Shown here one piece after another: positions 1 through 7,815 of a DNA stretch of 25,174 bases; the first letter of the stretch is position 1, and each line of letters starts with the position of its first letter. Below the pieces are notes generated by a model. That model had not been told where the DNA came from. It was given only the letters and a program-made list of their open reading frames with translations, and made no database searches. The position numbers and the translations under genes were made by a program. This stretch comes from Spirochaetaceae bacterium. GTDB taxonomy: Bacteria; Spirochaetota; Spirochaetia; SZUA-6; Bin103. The stretch covers positions 1 through 25,174 of the forward strand of contig JAPPNY010000070.1 in the NCBI GenBank assembly GCA_028818385.1. The letters run 5' to 3'.

Positions 1-281
1 CCAAGATTCAACTCGATCCTGCCCAACGAGTTGTGAGTTTACGGACAGGAACTAGGTAAGAATTACCTTCGCGAAGAAGAAGCCTACCGCAAAGCTGGCG
101 TCGACGAAGAAACACTACAAAGAAATCGGCATAGTCTCATTAGTGACTTTCTTGGAATTTCGGACGAAGCTGGCCAACAGCTCAGAAGGACGATAGAGCC
201 GTAGCGATTCGCCGAGCAAGGGTCTGTTACGTCCAAGGCCCGAATTCTCGTCGTTGGAAGGAAGCGCGAGTCGGTGGTTCC
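1..281. other. left-edge region, possible gene remnant
   Basis: No intact gene is visible here. On the plus strand, frame 1 is open from just after a TGA (34-36) to a TAG at 202-204. It reads as an acidic, protein-like stretch (NYLREEEAYRKAGVDEE and onward, ending RRTIEP), but it has no ATG, GTG or TTG start. It could be the end of a gene broken by a frameshift or stop, or chance. I looked in particular on the minus strand, downstream of the HicB-like gene, for a HicA toxin and did not find one. The function of the remnant is unknown. Confidence 0.25.
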
Positions 282-572
282 TCAGGACCATGAACTGATG
301 TCGCGATCCGGACACAGAGCCTTCGGTTGCCTTCGGTTCAGGTCGATCCCGGATAGAACAGGGAGCCTGTGCCCCAACTTCAGGCCGACGAACACCCAGT
401 CCTCGAGCGTCGAGCGCAACGATCGCTCGCACTCCATCAACGTCGCCCCAAAGGAAACCACACCCTTGCACTCCGGTATTCGCCCCGCAAAGGTGCCGTC
501 GTCCAGCTTGTCGTATTCCGCTCCCGCGAGTGACTGCTCAAGATAATCCGTAAGGATGTAGTGGGCCGTCAT
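282..572 (-). CDS. HicB-family antitoxin-like protein (orphan)
   Basis: This 96-residue protein has the HicB partial RNase H-like fold pattern: an AEYDKLDDGTFAGRIPECKGVVSFGATLMECERSLRSTLEDW core, then the GLKLGHRLPVLSGIDLN tail common in this subgroup. HicB proteins normally neutralise the mRNA interferase HicA and repress their own operon. No HicA-like small protein is seen on either side: the sulfatase gene ends at 616 upstream, and 1-281 holds no toxin. It is therefore either a solitary regulator or a relic of a TA pair. The ATG at 572 matches the usual family start (MTAHYILTDYLEQ). A GTG at 605 would add 11 residues. The residues after IDLN (RRQPKALCPDRDISSWS) look like non-homologous read-through. 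Confidence 0.72.
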   Translation of the reverse strand: MTAHYILTDYLEQSLAGAEYDKLDDGTFAGRIPECKGVVSFGATLMECERSLRSTLEDWVFVGLKLGHRLPVLSGIDLNRRQPKALCPDRDISSWS

Positions 573-615
573 CTCCGCGCGCGTTTCCTGAGTTGAGGGT
601 ATCACGCGGCTTCGG

Positions 616-1998
616 TCAGTCCCAGAACGCCGGGCCGTAGGGGGTCGCCATCTCGCCGGAGGCGTCGCGCGCGGCCGCGAGCTCCGCGCGCATCGCGGCT
701 TGGCGCTGGCGCTGGTCCGGATGCCGGGACAGGTCGCTCATCTCCCAGGGATCGGCCTCCAGGTCGAACAACTGCGTCACCGGCCCGTCGCCGGCCCGGT
801 ACTCGATGAGCTTGTAGCGGCGGTCCTTGATCGCGCGCTGACTGTCCCAGTAGGCAAGGTAGAGCCGCTCACGTGCGTGATGGGCCGGATCGGCCAGCGC
901 CGGGGCCAGCGAGCGGCCGGTGACGCTGTCGGGGACGGGCAGGCCGGTCAGATCGCAGAGCGTCGGGAAGATGTCCAGCAGGTAGGCGTAGCTGTCGCGA
1001 GTCTCCCCGCTCGGCACGCCGGGGCCAGCGAAGATCAGCGGCACCCGCACGGAGTGCTCGTAGAGGTTCTGCTTGCCCATCAGGCCGTGCTGGCCGACCG
1101 CCAGCCCGTTGTCGCCGGCCATGACGATGATCGTGTCGTCGGCCAGGCCGCGCTCCTCCAGCGCGTCGAGCAGCCGGCCGGTCTCGGCGTCCAGGTGGGT
1201 GATCATCGCGTAGTACTCGGCGATGTGGCGCCGCACCTCTGCCTCGTCGCGCGGGTGCGCGGCCAGCAGCTCGTCGCGGATGTCGATCGCGCCGTTGTCG
1301 AACGGGTGGCGTGGCAGGAAGTTGGGCGGCAGCGTCAGCCGGTCCGGGTCGTAGCGGCGCAGGTGCTCCGCCGGCATGGTGCGCGGGTCGTGCGGTGCCA
1401 TGAACGACACGTACATCAGGAACGGGGTCGACGCATCGGTGTGCCGGAGCCGCTCGATCGCCGCGTCACAGAACAGCCGGCTGGAGTGCACGCCGGCGCG
1501 GATCCCGTCGCCGCGGCGGACGCGCACCTCGTTTGAGGAGAGCCAGTCCGGCACCTGCGGCAACGTGCCGGCGTAGCGCCCGGTCGGGTCGTAGCGGAAG
1601 GCCGGCACGTTCCAGTGGTCCTCCATGCCGCCCAGGAAGATCTCGGCGCCGTCCTGGAAGCTGCGGTTGAAGCTCGCCGCGCCGTTGTGCCACTTGCCGG
1701 TGCCCCACGTGCGGTAGCCGTGGCGGGCGAGGTGCTCGCCCAGCAGCACGTGGCCGGCGGGGATCTCCTCGCCTGTGCCTTCGATCCGGAACAGGTCGCG
1801 TCCGGTGTGCAGCATCGCCCGGCTCGGCATGCAGATGGCGCCGGTGGTGCCGCCGGGGATGTGCGCGTGGGTGAAGGCCGTGCCGCGCTCCACCAGACGG
1901 TCGAGGTGCGGGGTGTGGACCTCGCCCGCGCCCAGGGCGCCGATCGTGTCGAAGCGCTGGTCGTCCGTGAACAGGACCAGGATGTTCGGCGGCGCCAT
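616..1998 (-). CDS. type I sulfatase (formylglycine-dependent)
   Basis: This 460-residue member of the alkaline-phosphatase superfamily hydrolyses sulfate esters. The N-terminus PNILVLFTDDQRFDTIG carries the first metal-binding Asp pair (about residues 12-13). C56-M-P-S-R60 is the CxPSR motif whose Cys is converted to formylglycine. GTGKWHNG (about 99-106), APHDP (about 201-205) and GDNG (about 295-298, second metal pair) follow, with K309 in the active-site region. No signal peptide is evident from this start, so it is probably cytoplasmic or acts on imported sulfated sugars. The ATG at 1998 places the conserved PNILVLFTDDQ at the N-terminus; a longer reading to 2124 overlaps the aldolase and is a shadow. 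It is the last gene of the minus-strand operon, 4 bp after the aldolase stop. The exact substrate cannot be read from the sequence. Confidence 0.93.
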   Translation of the reverse strand: MAPPNILVLFTDDQRFDTIGALGAGEVHTPHLDRLVERGTAFTHAHIPGGTTGAICMPSRAMLHTGRDLFRIEGTGEEIPAGHVLLGEHLARHGYRTWGTGKWHNGAASFNRSFQDGAEIFLGGMEDHWNVPAFRYDPTGRYAGTLPQVPDWLSSNEVRVRRGDGIRAGVHSSRLFCDAAIERLRHTDASTPFLMYVSFMAPHDPRTMPAEHLRRYDPDRLTLPPNFLPRHPFDNGAIDIRDELLAAHPRDEAEVRRHIAEYYAMITHLDAETGRLLDALEERGLADDTIIVMAGDNGLAVGQHGLMGKQNLYEHSVRVPLIFAGPGVPSGETRDSYAYLLDIFPTLCDLTGLPVPDSVTGRSLAPALADPAHHARERLYLAYWDSQRAIKDRRYKLIEYRAGDGPVTQLFDLEADPWEMSDLSRHPDQRQRQAAMRAELAAARDASGEMATPYGPAFWD

Positions 1999-2002
1999 CG
2001 GG

Positions 2003-2890
2003 TCAGCCGACCGGCAGGGTGCGTCCGCTGTGGGCGCGGCCGATGCGGGCGACTTCCTCGCGCCCGCTGGACACGACGCGTATGCCGCGGTCGATCTGAC
2101 GGGTGATGTTGTCGGCCGTGCCACCCCCCAGGAACGCCACGCCGTTGGCGGCGCAGGCGGCGCGCACCCGTTCGTTCGCTTCGATCACGCGCGGGTCGTA
2201 CTGCCCCTCGACGCGTTCCACGCCGTAGGACATGTGCAGGTCGCCGGGACCGCACTCGGCGAACCCCAGCCCGGGCACGGCCACCATCTGCTCGATGTGG
2301 GCCACCCCGCGCACCGACTCCACCTTGATGCCCAGCAGCAATTCGCCGTCGGGATTGAGCGGCCACGGGTCGCACCGGGCGACGTACTCGGCGATCTCGA
2401 TGCCCCAGATGGTCGCCGCCTCCGGCTCGGAGCCGACGCCGCGGGTGCCGCGCTCCAGCCCGGCGCCAACGCCTGCCATGTTGCGCGGGTAGCGGCACGA
2501 CTCCACGAAGGCGCGCACGGCGTCCGGGGTTTCCGCCTGGCACAGCAGGATGCCGTGCACCCCGCGCGCCAGGATCTGCCGGAACTGCCAGGCGTTGTAG
2601 CGGACCACGGGCTCGCTGGTGCCGTCGACCGGCGGCTCGACGATGACGGTGGGCGTGCGGTGCCCGCTCGCGGTCGGCCCGCCGTCGACCAGTCCCTGCA
2701 TGTAGTGGGCCAGGCCGGTGAGGTCGAAGCAGCCGTGCTCCATGCCGACGTTGAAGTAGTCGGCCCAGGTGTGCGCGTCCTGCATGCCCTGTTCGTGGGT
2801 CAGCACCGCGCCGGTGTGGCCTCCGATGTAGTAGACGGGCTGGTCCGCGGCCAGCAGCTCGATGGCTCGGTTGATGCGGTGATCGCTCAT
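2003..2890 (-). CDS. HpcH/HpaI-family aldolase
   Basis: This 295-residue class II (metal-dependent) aldolase/citrate-lyase-like TIM barrel cleaves 4-hydroxy-2-oxo acids to pyruvate or related oxo acids plus an aldehyde. Visible family landmarks are a GMEHGCFD segment with the E51-H52 pair expected near the catalytic base, GVHGILLCQAETPDAVRAFVE in mid-barrel (about residues 113-133), LGIKVES (metal-ligand Glu strand), and AECGPGDLHMSYG near the C-terminal part of the active site. The length fits the family (about 250-300). It lies between the Gfo/Idh/MocA gene (7 bp gap upstream) and the sulfatase (4 bp gap downstream), which suggests the last carbon-cleaving step of a sugar-acid pathway. The true substrate is unknown. 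Confidence 0.88.
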   Translation of the reverse strand: MSDHRINRAIELLAADQPVYYIGGHTGAVLTHEQGMQDAHTWADYFNVGMEHGCFDLTGLAHYMQGLVDGGPTASGHRTPTVIVEPPVDGTSEPVVRYNAWQFRQILARGVHGILLCQAETPDAVRAFVESCRYPRNMAGVGAGLERGTRGVGSEPEAATIWGIEIAEYVARCDPWPLNPDGELLLGIKVESVRGVAHIEQMVAVPGLGFAECGPGDLHMSYGVERVEGQYDPRVIEANERVRAACAANGVAFLGGGTADNITRQIDRGIRVVSSGREEVARIGRAHSGRTLPVG

Positions 2891-2897
2891 ACGCTCG

Positions 2898-4010
2898 CTA
2901 CGCCTCCGCGTCCATCTCCGCCAGCTCCACCCAGGTGCCGCGCTTCGCCGATGCGACCGCCGCCTCGGTGAACACCTGTGTCCGCCAGCCGTCGTACAGC
3001 CCCGGATGATCGCACTCGGCGCCCGCGGCGCGCTCGGCCAGCGCCGGCAGCACGAAGCTGGCCCAGCGGTTGACCGGAGCCTCCGGGATCTCCTCGACGC
3101 CGATCTCGCCGTCCGCTCCGACCAGGCTGACGGTATGGCGGATGCGGTCGATCGACACCGATGCCTCGCTGCCGTGCAGCTCCACTTCCGGCGCCAGTCC
3201 CTTGCGCAGCACGGGGGCGTGCGAGAGCAGCAGCGCGCCGACGGCGCCGTTGTGGAACTCCCAGATGATCGCCGCGTAGTCGTAGGCGGTGCCGGCGCGG
3301 GTGCGCGTGGCCGCGGACGCCGGATTGGACGCTCCCCAATCGAGGGCCTCGGCGAGGTCGATCGGCCCCAGATCGGGCTTGGGAGGTGTCAGCGTCCTGG
3401 CCTGCGTGACCACCCGCCGCGCCTCGCAGCCGATCAGCCAGCGCACGGCGTCGTAGGCGTGCGAGCCGACGTCGGCGACGCTGCCGGCGGTGGACAGGTT
3501 GGCGTCATCCCGCCAGGTGAAGGGGATCGCCGCCGGCCGCGTGTTGTGCCAGCGGTACACGATCACCTTCGGCTCGCCGAGCGTACCGGCGTCGAGCAAC
3601 TCCTTGACGCGGCGGAACTTCGGCTCGTAGCGCGTCCAGAAGGGGACGTAGTGCGCCAGAGCGCTGTCGCGGTAGGCGGACCAGATCTCGTACGCCTCGG
3701 CGACGTCGGCGCCGATCGGCTTGTCGCAGAACAGGTGTTTGCCGGCGGCGGCCGCCGCCAGCGCCGGTTCGCGGTGCAGCCGGTCGGGCGTCGTCACCAC
3801 CACCAGGTCGACCTCCGGGTGGTCCACCACCTGCCGCCAGTCGTCGGTGATGAAGCTGCACCCGTCGACCTCCGCCGCCGCCTGCAGCCGGTCGCGCCGG
3901 CGCGCGCACAGCGCGACGATGCGCGCGGCGTCGGGTGCGCCGCGCATCTCTTCCCGGTACGGCGTGCCGATGTAGCCGGTCGCCCCGATCACCCCGGCGT
4001 GAAACTTCAT
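2898..4010 (-). CDS. Gfo/Idh/MocA family NAD(P)-dependent oxidoreductase
   Basis: This 370-residue oxidoreductase has an N-terminal Rossmann domain (VIGATGYIG, about residues 7-15), a D-rich strand DLVVVTTPDRLH and the family signature CDKPIGAD, the equivalent of EKP, whose Lys is catalytic. The C-terminal alpha/beta domain includes DVGSHAYDAVRWLIG, with the DxxxH pattern of the substrate-binding helix. Members oxidise or reduce cyclic polyols, hexoses and sugar acids with NAD(P). The ATG at 4010 overlaps the TGA of the upstream hydrolase as ATGA, so the two are probably translationally coupled. The aldolase follows 7 bp downstream. Longer readings in this frame run over the hydrolase and are shadows. 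Confidence 0.93.
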   Translation of the reverse strand: MKFHAGVIGATGYIGTPYREEMRGAPDAARIVALCARRRDRLQAAAEVDGCSFITDDWRQVVDHPEVDLVVVTTPDRLHREPALAAAAAGKHLFCDKPIGADVAEAYEIWSAYRDSALAHYVPFWTRYEPKFRRVKELLDAGTLGEPKVIVYRWHNTRPAAIPFTWRDDANLSTAGSVADVGSHAYDAVRWLIGCEARRVVTQARTLTPPKPDLGPIDLAEALDWGASNPASAATRTRAGTAYDYAAIIWEFHNGAVGALLLSHAPVLRKGLAPEVELHGSEASVSIDRIRHTVSLVGADGEIGVEEIPEAPVNRWASFVLPALAERAAGAECDHPGLYDGWRTQVFTEAAVASAKRGTWVELAEMDAEA

Positions 4011-4774
4011 GGCCTCGGACTCTCCTCGAGGTGCCGGCGGAACCAGGCCAGGCTGCTCCGCCATTGCGCGTCCTCGAACGCGTGGGCGACGCCGTCGTGC
4101 AGCACCGCCTCGATCCGCTCCGGGCAGCCGGCGTAGATCTCCCGGCGTAGCGCGTCCACGAAGCGCACCGAGCCGTCCGGGGGCACCTGCCGGTCGAGCG
4201 CGCCGTTCTGGAAGCTGATCGCCGGCGTGCGCCGGTAGGCATTCAGATTGGTGAGCGGGTTGCGCCGGCGGTAGTCCTGCCGCGCCGCCTCGTCGGGTTC
4301 GCCGGGCGGCTCGAAGGAACCGGGGCGCAGCCAGTCGGGCGTGGCGATGCCCGCCGCCACCGCCTTGATGCGGCGATCGAGGGCCGCAGCCGCCACCGAG
4401 GCGTCGCCGCCGGCCGAGATGCCGCCCATGCCGACCCGCCCGTCCACACCGAGCCGCTCGACGGCCCAGTCGATCACCCGCGACGCGTCCTCGGCCGTGC
4501 GAGCCAGGATCGGCCAGAAGTGACGGCGGATGTTGCCCTTGATGCGGGCGCGCAACTCGTCGAGCGTCTCCACCATGCGCTCGCCGTGCTGGTACGGATC
4601 GTAGGCGAGCGCCACGAACCCCGCGGCGGCGAGGTCCTCCAGGTAGGGCTCCATCTTTTCCTTGGTGCCGCTGAAGCCCGGCAGCCAGATCACCAGCGTC
4701 CGCAGCGTCCGCTGCTCGGCCCGCTCCGGCTCGATCCATGCGACGGGGACGTCCCCCGCCCGGCCCTTCCGCAT
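4007..4774 (-). CDS. alpha/beta hydrolase (dienelactone hydrolase / YjfP-like esterase)
   Basis: This 255-residue alpha/beta-hydrolase fold protein has the early strand TLVIWLPGFSGTKEKMEPYLEDLAAAGFVALAYDPYQHGER, typical of acetyl-esterase or prolyl-peptidase-like hydrolases. The nucleophile elbow is G-I-S-A-G, within VGMGGISAGGDASVA. A catalytic Asp candidate lies in NGALDRQVPP and a catalytic His candidate in HDGVAHAF. It is the first gene of the minus-strand catabolic operon and probably removes an ester group or lactone from the substrate. I chose the ATG at 4774 because homologous fold elements begin directly after it. An in-frame ATG at 4834 would add 20 Arg/Ala-rich residues of non-conserved look. 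Its TGA overlaps the start of the next gene (ATGA). Confidence 0.85.
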   Translation of the reverse strand: MRKGRAGDVPVAWIEPERAEQRTLRTLVIWLPGFSGTKEKMEPYLEDLAAAGFVALAYDPYQHGERMVETLDELRARIKGNIRRHFWPILARTAEDASRVIDWAVERLGVDGRVGMGGISAGGDASVAAAALDRRIKAVAAGIATPDWLRPGSFEPPGEPDEAARQDYRRRNPLTNLNAYRRTPAISFQNGALDRQVPPDGSVRFVDALRREIYAGCPERIEAVLHDGVAHAFEDAQWRSSLAWFRRHLEESPRP

Positions 4775-4854
4775 CCACGCCAGCTTAGCACTGCGGGCCG
4801 CCGATGCCCGGACGCGCCGAGCGTTCCATCGCATAATCCCGGCGGAGGCATTCG
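4775..4854. promoter_or_regulatory. divergent promoter region
   Basis: This 80 bp gap separates the minus-strand hydrolase operon from the plus-strand MDR dehydrogenase, so promoters for both directions should lie here. A CATAAT hexamer (4832-4837) matches a -10 box in 5 of 6 positions, but its -35 is weak and it would leave a very short leader. The plus-strand gene has a clear ribosome-binding site GGCGGAGG ending 7 nt before its ATG. No palindromic operator stands out. Confidence 0.35.
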
Positions 4855-5883
4855 ATGGCGACGCGCATGCAGCCGGCCGGCCTGGACCTGGTGGACGAGA
4901 GCGCCCCCGACTCGCAGCGGGTGGCCGTGCTGGAGGCGCCATACCGGATCACCACGGCCCGCGCGCGGATCCCCGAACCCGGCGACGACGAGGTGCGGGT
5001 CAAGGTCAGGTGGGTCGGCGTGTGCGGCTCCGACGTCGAGGTGTACCGCGGCACCCGCAGACCGGAGTGGCTGTCCCTGCCCGCGGGGCTCGGCCACGAG
5101 GTGGCGGGCGTGATCGACAAGCTGGGCGCGCACGTGCGCGGCCTGGCCGTCGGCGACCAGGTCATCTGCCGCTACATCTGGGGCGGCTTCGCGGAGTACG
5201 TGGTCTGCCGGCCGTTCAACGTGATGAAGCTTCCGCCGGGTTTCCCGCTCAAGGAGGCCAGCCTGATCGAGATCCTGCCCGGCATCCTGCACGCGGCCGA
5301 GCTGTCGCGCATCGATCCGGGCACGAACGTGCTGATCATGGGCCAGGGCGTCAGCGGCCTGACCCTCACGCAAGTGATCTCCCTGTACAGCCCCGGGAGC
5401 CTGGCCGTGACCGATCTCAAGGAGCGCAACCTGGAGCTGGCGCGAAGGTACGGGGCGACCCACGCGTACCGGCTGTCCACGCCGCAGACGCCGACCATGG
5501 AGGTGGCAGGCGAGGACTTCCCGGCAGGGTTCGACGTCGTGATCCCGTGCCTGACCGTCGGGCACGGCATGATCGACGCCGTGGACGCCGCCGCGGTCTG
5601 CGGCCGCATCGTCATGTACGGCTGCATCGAGACCTGCAGCAAGCCGTTCGACTTCTACAAGGTCCACTACAAGCGCCTGACCATCCACACCACGGAGCCG
5701 CGGCGCGACATCGACATGCGGCGCTTCTTCCGGGAGGGCGTGCAGCTCGTGATGGACGGCTTGGTGAACACGGCCGGGATCCTCACGCACGAGGTGCCGC
5801 TGAGCCGCATCGACCAGGCCCTCGCACTGCGCGACGACCAGGCCAACGACGCCATCCACGTGCTGGTCGACTGCGAGACCTGA
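4855..5883 (+). CDS. medium-chain dehydrogenase/reductase (zinc-type alcohol dehydrogenase family)
   Basis: This 342-residue MDR protein has an N-terminal GroES-like domain with VGVCGSDVEVYRG (C57 as a catalytic zinc ligand candidate) and GLGHEVAGV (H81-E82). The Rossmann domain has VLIMGQGVSGL and VTDLKERNLELARRYGA, with an acidic residue suited to NAD. The usual four-cysteine structural zinc lobe is not seen. The protein probably oxidises a sugar alcohol or related polyol. The start is well supported by GGAGG 6 nt upstream of the ATG at 4855. It is transcribed away from the hydrolase/Gfo/aldolase/sulfatase operon, a common arrangement for one catabolic pathway. Confidence 0.9.
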   Translation: MATRMQPAGLDLVDESAPDSQRVAVLEAPYRITTARARIPEPGDDEVRVKVRWVGVCGSDVEVYRGTRRPEWLSLPAGLGHEVAGVIDKLGAHVRGLAVGDQVICRYIWGGFAEYVVCRPFNVMKLPPGFPLKEASLIEILPGILHAAELSRIDPGTNVLIMGQGVSGLTLTQVISLYSPGSLAVTDLKERNLELARRYGATHAYRLSTPQTPTMEVAGEDFPAGFDVVIPCLTVGHGMIDAVDAAAVCGRIVMYGCIETCSKPFDFYKVHYKRLTIHTTEPRRDIDMRRFFREGVQLVMDGLVNTAGILTHEVPLSRIDQALALRDDQANDAIHVLVDCET

Positions 5884-5943
5884 ATCGGGAAGGGCCTTTC
5901 GGTGAGGTCTTGGCTCGGTGTCGGTCCGGACGGAGCACCTGGA

Positions 5944-6558
5944 CTACGAAGTTGCGAGGATCTTCCCAAGCACCTCATACAGCCGTTTGCAGTGGTCGCA
6001 TCGAGAGGTCACCGTCGAGACATCGATCCGCTTCAGCAGGTCGCTCGCGTGCTTGATCTTGTGGTAACGGCCCTTGCCGGTGGCCTGCGTCGCTTGGCGC
6101 AGGCCGCGGTCCAGGTCTTGCTTGGACACTTCTTCGAGGTTCCGTGTCTTCGGCAACGCGGCGGGCCGAAAGCCCTGCCCGTAGTACCTCGCGAGCGCCG
6201 ACGGATCCGCGACGATCCACGCCTCCATCGCCTGCACCATAAGGTGTATCCGGTCCTCGGTTGTCGTACGAAGGTCCCATCCGTCGCGACTCCGCAGGTG
6301 ATCGCGGGCGGGCTGTTTCATCGGTCCTTCGGCGTCTACCAGCAGTATGCATACGCTGCCGTCGCCGTGATCAAGGGCACTCCGAAAGCCACGATGGGCT
6401 TCGTTGCGCGACCCGCAGCAGACCAGTCTCCAGCGCCAGGATCTGTCGCGGGCCGCTTGTTTGAGCGGCTCAAGGAACGTGTCCATACCCTGACGGAGGG
6501 CTGCTCTGGCGGACGCTCCGTCTCCACCGCCTTCCATGTAGATGGCAACGCCGCTCAC
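5944..6558 (-). CDS. DUF4276 family protein (TOPRIM-like, partner of AAA ATPase)
   Basis: This 204-residue protein matches the DUF4276 pattern: VAIYMEGGGDG at the N-terminus (E9, G10-12, D13), RLVCCGSRNEAHRGF, ILLVDAEGP (D75, E77), HLMVQAMEAWIVAD and YYGQGFRPAALP. The E...DxE arrangement is that of a TOPRIM-like metal site, as in OLD-family nucleases. The start is a GTG at 6558 whose GTGA overlaps the stop of the upstream ATPase, so the pair is coupled. An ATG further upstream (6588) would overlap the ATPase by more. By analogy to two-gene OLD/PARIS-like systems the ATPase would sense and this subunit would cleave nucleic acid. That function is inference. Confidence 0.82.
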   Translation of the reverse strand: MSGVAIYMEGGGDGASARAALRQGMDTFLEPLKQAARDRSWRWRLVCCGSRNEAHRGFRSALDHGDGSVCILLVDAEGPMKQPARDHLRSRDGWDLRTTTEDRIHLMVQAMEAWIVADPSALARYYGQGFRPAALPKTRNLEEVSKQDLDRGLRQATQATGKGRYHKIKHASDLLKRIDVSTVTSRCDHCKRLYEVLGKILATS

Positions 6559-7736
6559 GGGTTGGCCCCGAGCTCGCCCATGCGCCATAGATCGCCCAGA
6601 CGATATTCGTCTAACCACTCCACCAGCTTCTCGGGCTCAAGACGGCGCAACACGGTGCCCGGTCCGATGCGTTCGCAGGCGACGATGGCATCCGGATGGC
6701 TGGTCAGTGCGGATACCAGGGCGTCGGAGTGTGTCGTGACCACGAGTTGCATCCTCTCGGACGCTTCCACGAGCAGGTCGGCGAGCAGCGCCACCGCGTC
6801 CGGATGCAATCCAAGCTCCGGTTCCTCGATGCATACAAGCGGTGGCGGCGACGGGGATAGTAGTGTCGCGAGCAGCGCAACGAATCGGATCGTCCCATCG
6901 GACAGTCGCGTTGCCGGGATCGGCGTACCGAAGCCTGATTCATGTAGGTAGAATTGCACCGTACCGCCGGACACCTTGGTCGACATTCTCTCGAAACGTG
7001 GGAAGAATTGCCTTAGCAGATCGTCCATCCGTGTGTCACCGAGATGTTGAATCTGATTCAGCACCAGCGCCAAATTGCGGCTATCCGGGAGCAAGCCGTC
7101 CTCCGGAAGGTCGGCTGGTTGTGGCTCGCGAAGCGGAACATAGCGACCGAACGTCCATTCGCGAAAGGTGCGGATGGCCCCGAACGTCTTGCCTGCCCAC
7201 GTGACTTCAGGGTACTCATCGGGATCCTTTCGCTGCGCCAATACCGACTGGTCTGGAAGCAGGTCCTGGCGCTGAAGGCGTCTCTGGAGTATTTCGCCCA
7301 CGGGATCCTTGATATTGAGGACCGGGTACCCGCGCTGAAAGCGGTAATAGAAGTACACGTCGGGCTTACCCGGCTCCGGCTCCAGCTCCTCTATGGATTC
7401 GTCCACGATCTCCAGGCGGCTTTGAACCGGGGTGAACACGAGCCTGTATCTCAATGGCCGGCCTGTCGGCGTGCCTTCCGACAGCACCGCCTCAATCTGA
7501 GCAGACTCCGGCCGGGATCCGCCCTTCCACAGCCATTCCGCAGGACCTCCGCCATCCCGCACCGTCGCTGCAAGGTCGCGCGGAGTAGATGACAGGAGTT
7601 CCAGCGCCTCGATCAGGTTCGACTTTCCGGACCCGTTTGGTCCGATCAGCACGTTCAGCGCACGTAGCTCAATCGCTGGGGAATGGGGCGGGAACGACAG
7701 AAAGCCATCAAGTCGCAGCTCCCGTATGGTTCTCAC
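6555..7736 (-). CDS. ABC-type AAA family ATPase (AAA_21/RecF-like)
   Basis: This 393-residue SMC/RecF-like ATPase has the N-terminal IRELRLDGFLSF and ALNVLIGPNGSGKSNLIEAL (Walker A, about residues 32-40). The signature motif is TRLSDGTIRFVALLATLL (about 276-293), Walker B is LVCIEEPELGLHP (about 300-312) and the switch histidine is in TTHSDALVS (about 334-342). These ATPases partner TOPRIM nucleases in OLD, Gabija and PARIS-type defence; here the partner is the DUF4276 gene, overlapping by 4 bp. The start is GTG at 7736, preceded by an odd 8-codon mini-ORF with a strong Shine-Dalgarno. It is a different lineage from the neighbouring metabolic genes and probably an accessory insertion between two catabolic clusters. 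Confidence 0.88.
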   Translation of the reverse strand: MRTIRELRLDGFLSFPPHSPAIELRALNVLIGPNGSGKSNLIEALELLSSTPRDLAATVRDGGGPAEWLWKGGSRPESAQIEAVLSEGTPTGRPLRYRLVFTPVQSRLEIVDESIEELEPEPGKPDVYFYYRFQRGYPVLNIKDPVGEILQRRLQRQDLLPDQSVLAQRKDPDEYPEVTWAGKTFGAIRTFREWTFGRYVPLREPQPADLPEDGLLPDSRNLALVLNQIQHLGDTRMDDLLRQFFPRFERMSTKVSGGTVQFYLHESGFGTPIPATRLSDGTIRFVALLATLLSPSPPPLVCIEEPELGLHPDAVALLADLLVEASERMQLVVTTHSDALVSALTSHPDAIVACERIGPGTVLRRLEPEKLVEWLDEYRLGDLWRMGELGANP

Positions 7737-7759
7737 GGCCGTCGCTCAGATAGTGGCAC
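7733..7759 (-). other. 8-codon leader mini-ORF before the AAA ATPase
   Basis: On the minus strand a GTG at 7759 lies 5 nt after a strong Shine-Dalgarno (GGAGGAG, 7771-7765). It opens an 8-codon frame (VPLSERRP, initiating as Met) whose TGA overlaps the GTG start of the ATPase as GTGA. The ATPase start itself has no good Shine-Dalgarno. Ribosomes may therefore reach it by termination-reinitiation. It may also be the scar of a deleted upstream gene, or chance. Confidence 0.35.
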
Positions 7760-7815
7760 GTTCGCTCCTCCAGCGCTACCGCGGGCCCATGGTGAATCGC
7801 TGTTTCTCGCTCCCG

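Noticed and set aside
115..471. 118-codon minus-strand frame overlapping the HicB-like gene, considered as a HicA
   Set aside because: It overlaps the HicB reading frame in another phase and shows no HicA dsRBD-like pattern (no conserved His or GSH/R motif).
700..1536. Long plus-strand open frame opposite the sulfatase (and similar long antisense frames at 1775-2971, 3006-4136, 8062-8967, 8805-9764)
   Set aside because: These are Arg/Val/Ala/Gly-rich translations without domain signatures, lying antisense to clearly conserved genes. They are the usual shadows in GC-rich DNA.
5944..7736. Calling the ATPase/DUF4276 pair PARIS (AriA/AriB)
   Set aside because: AriB is a DUF4435 protein. The small subunit here matches DUF4276 instead, so only a PARIS/OLD-like resemblance is claimed.
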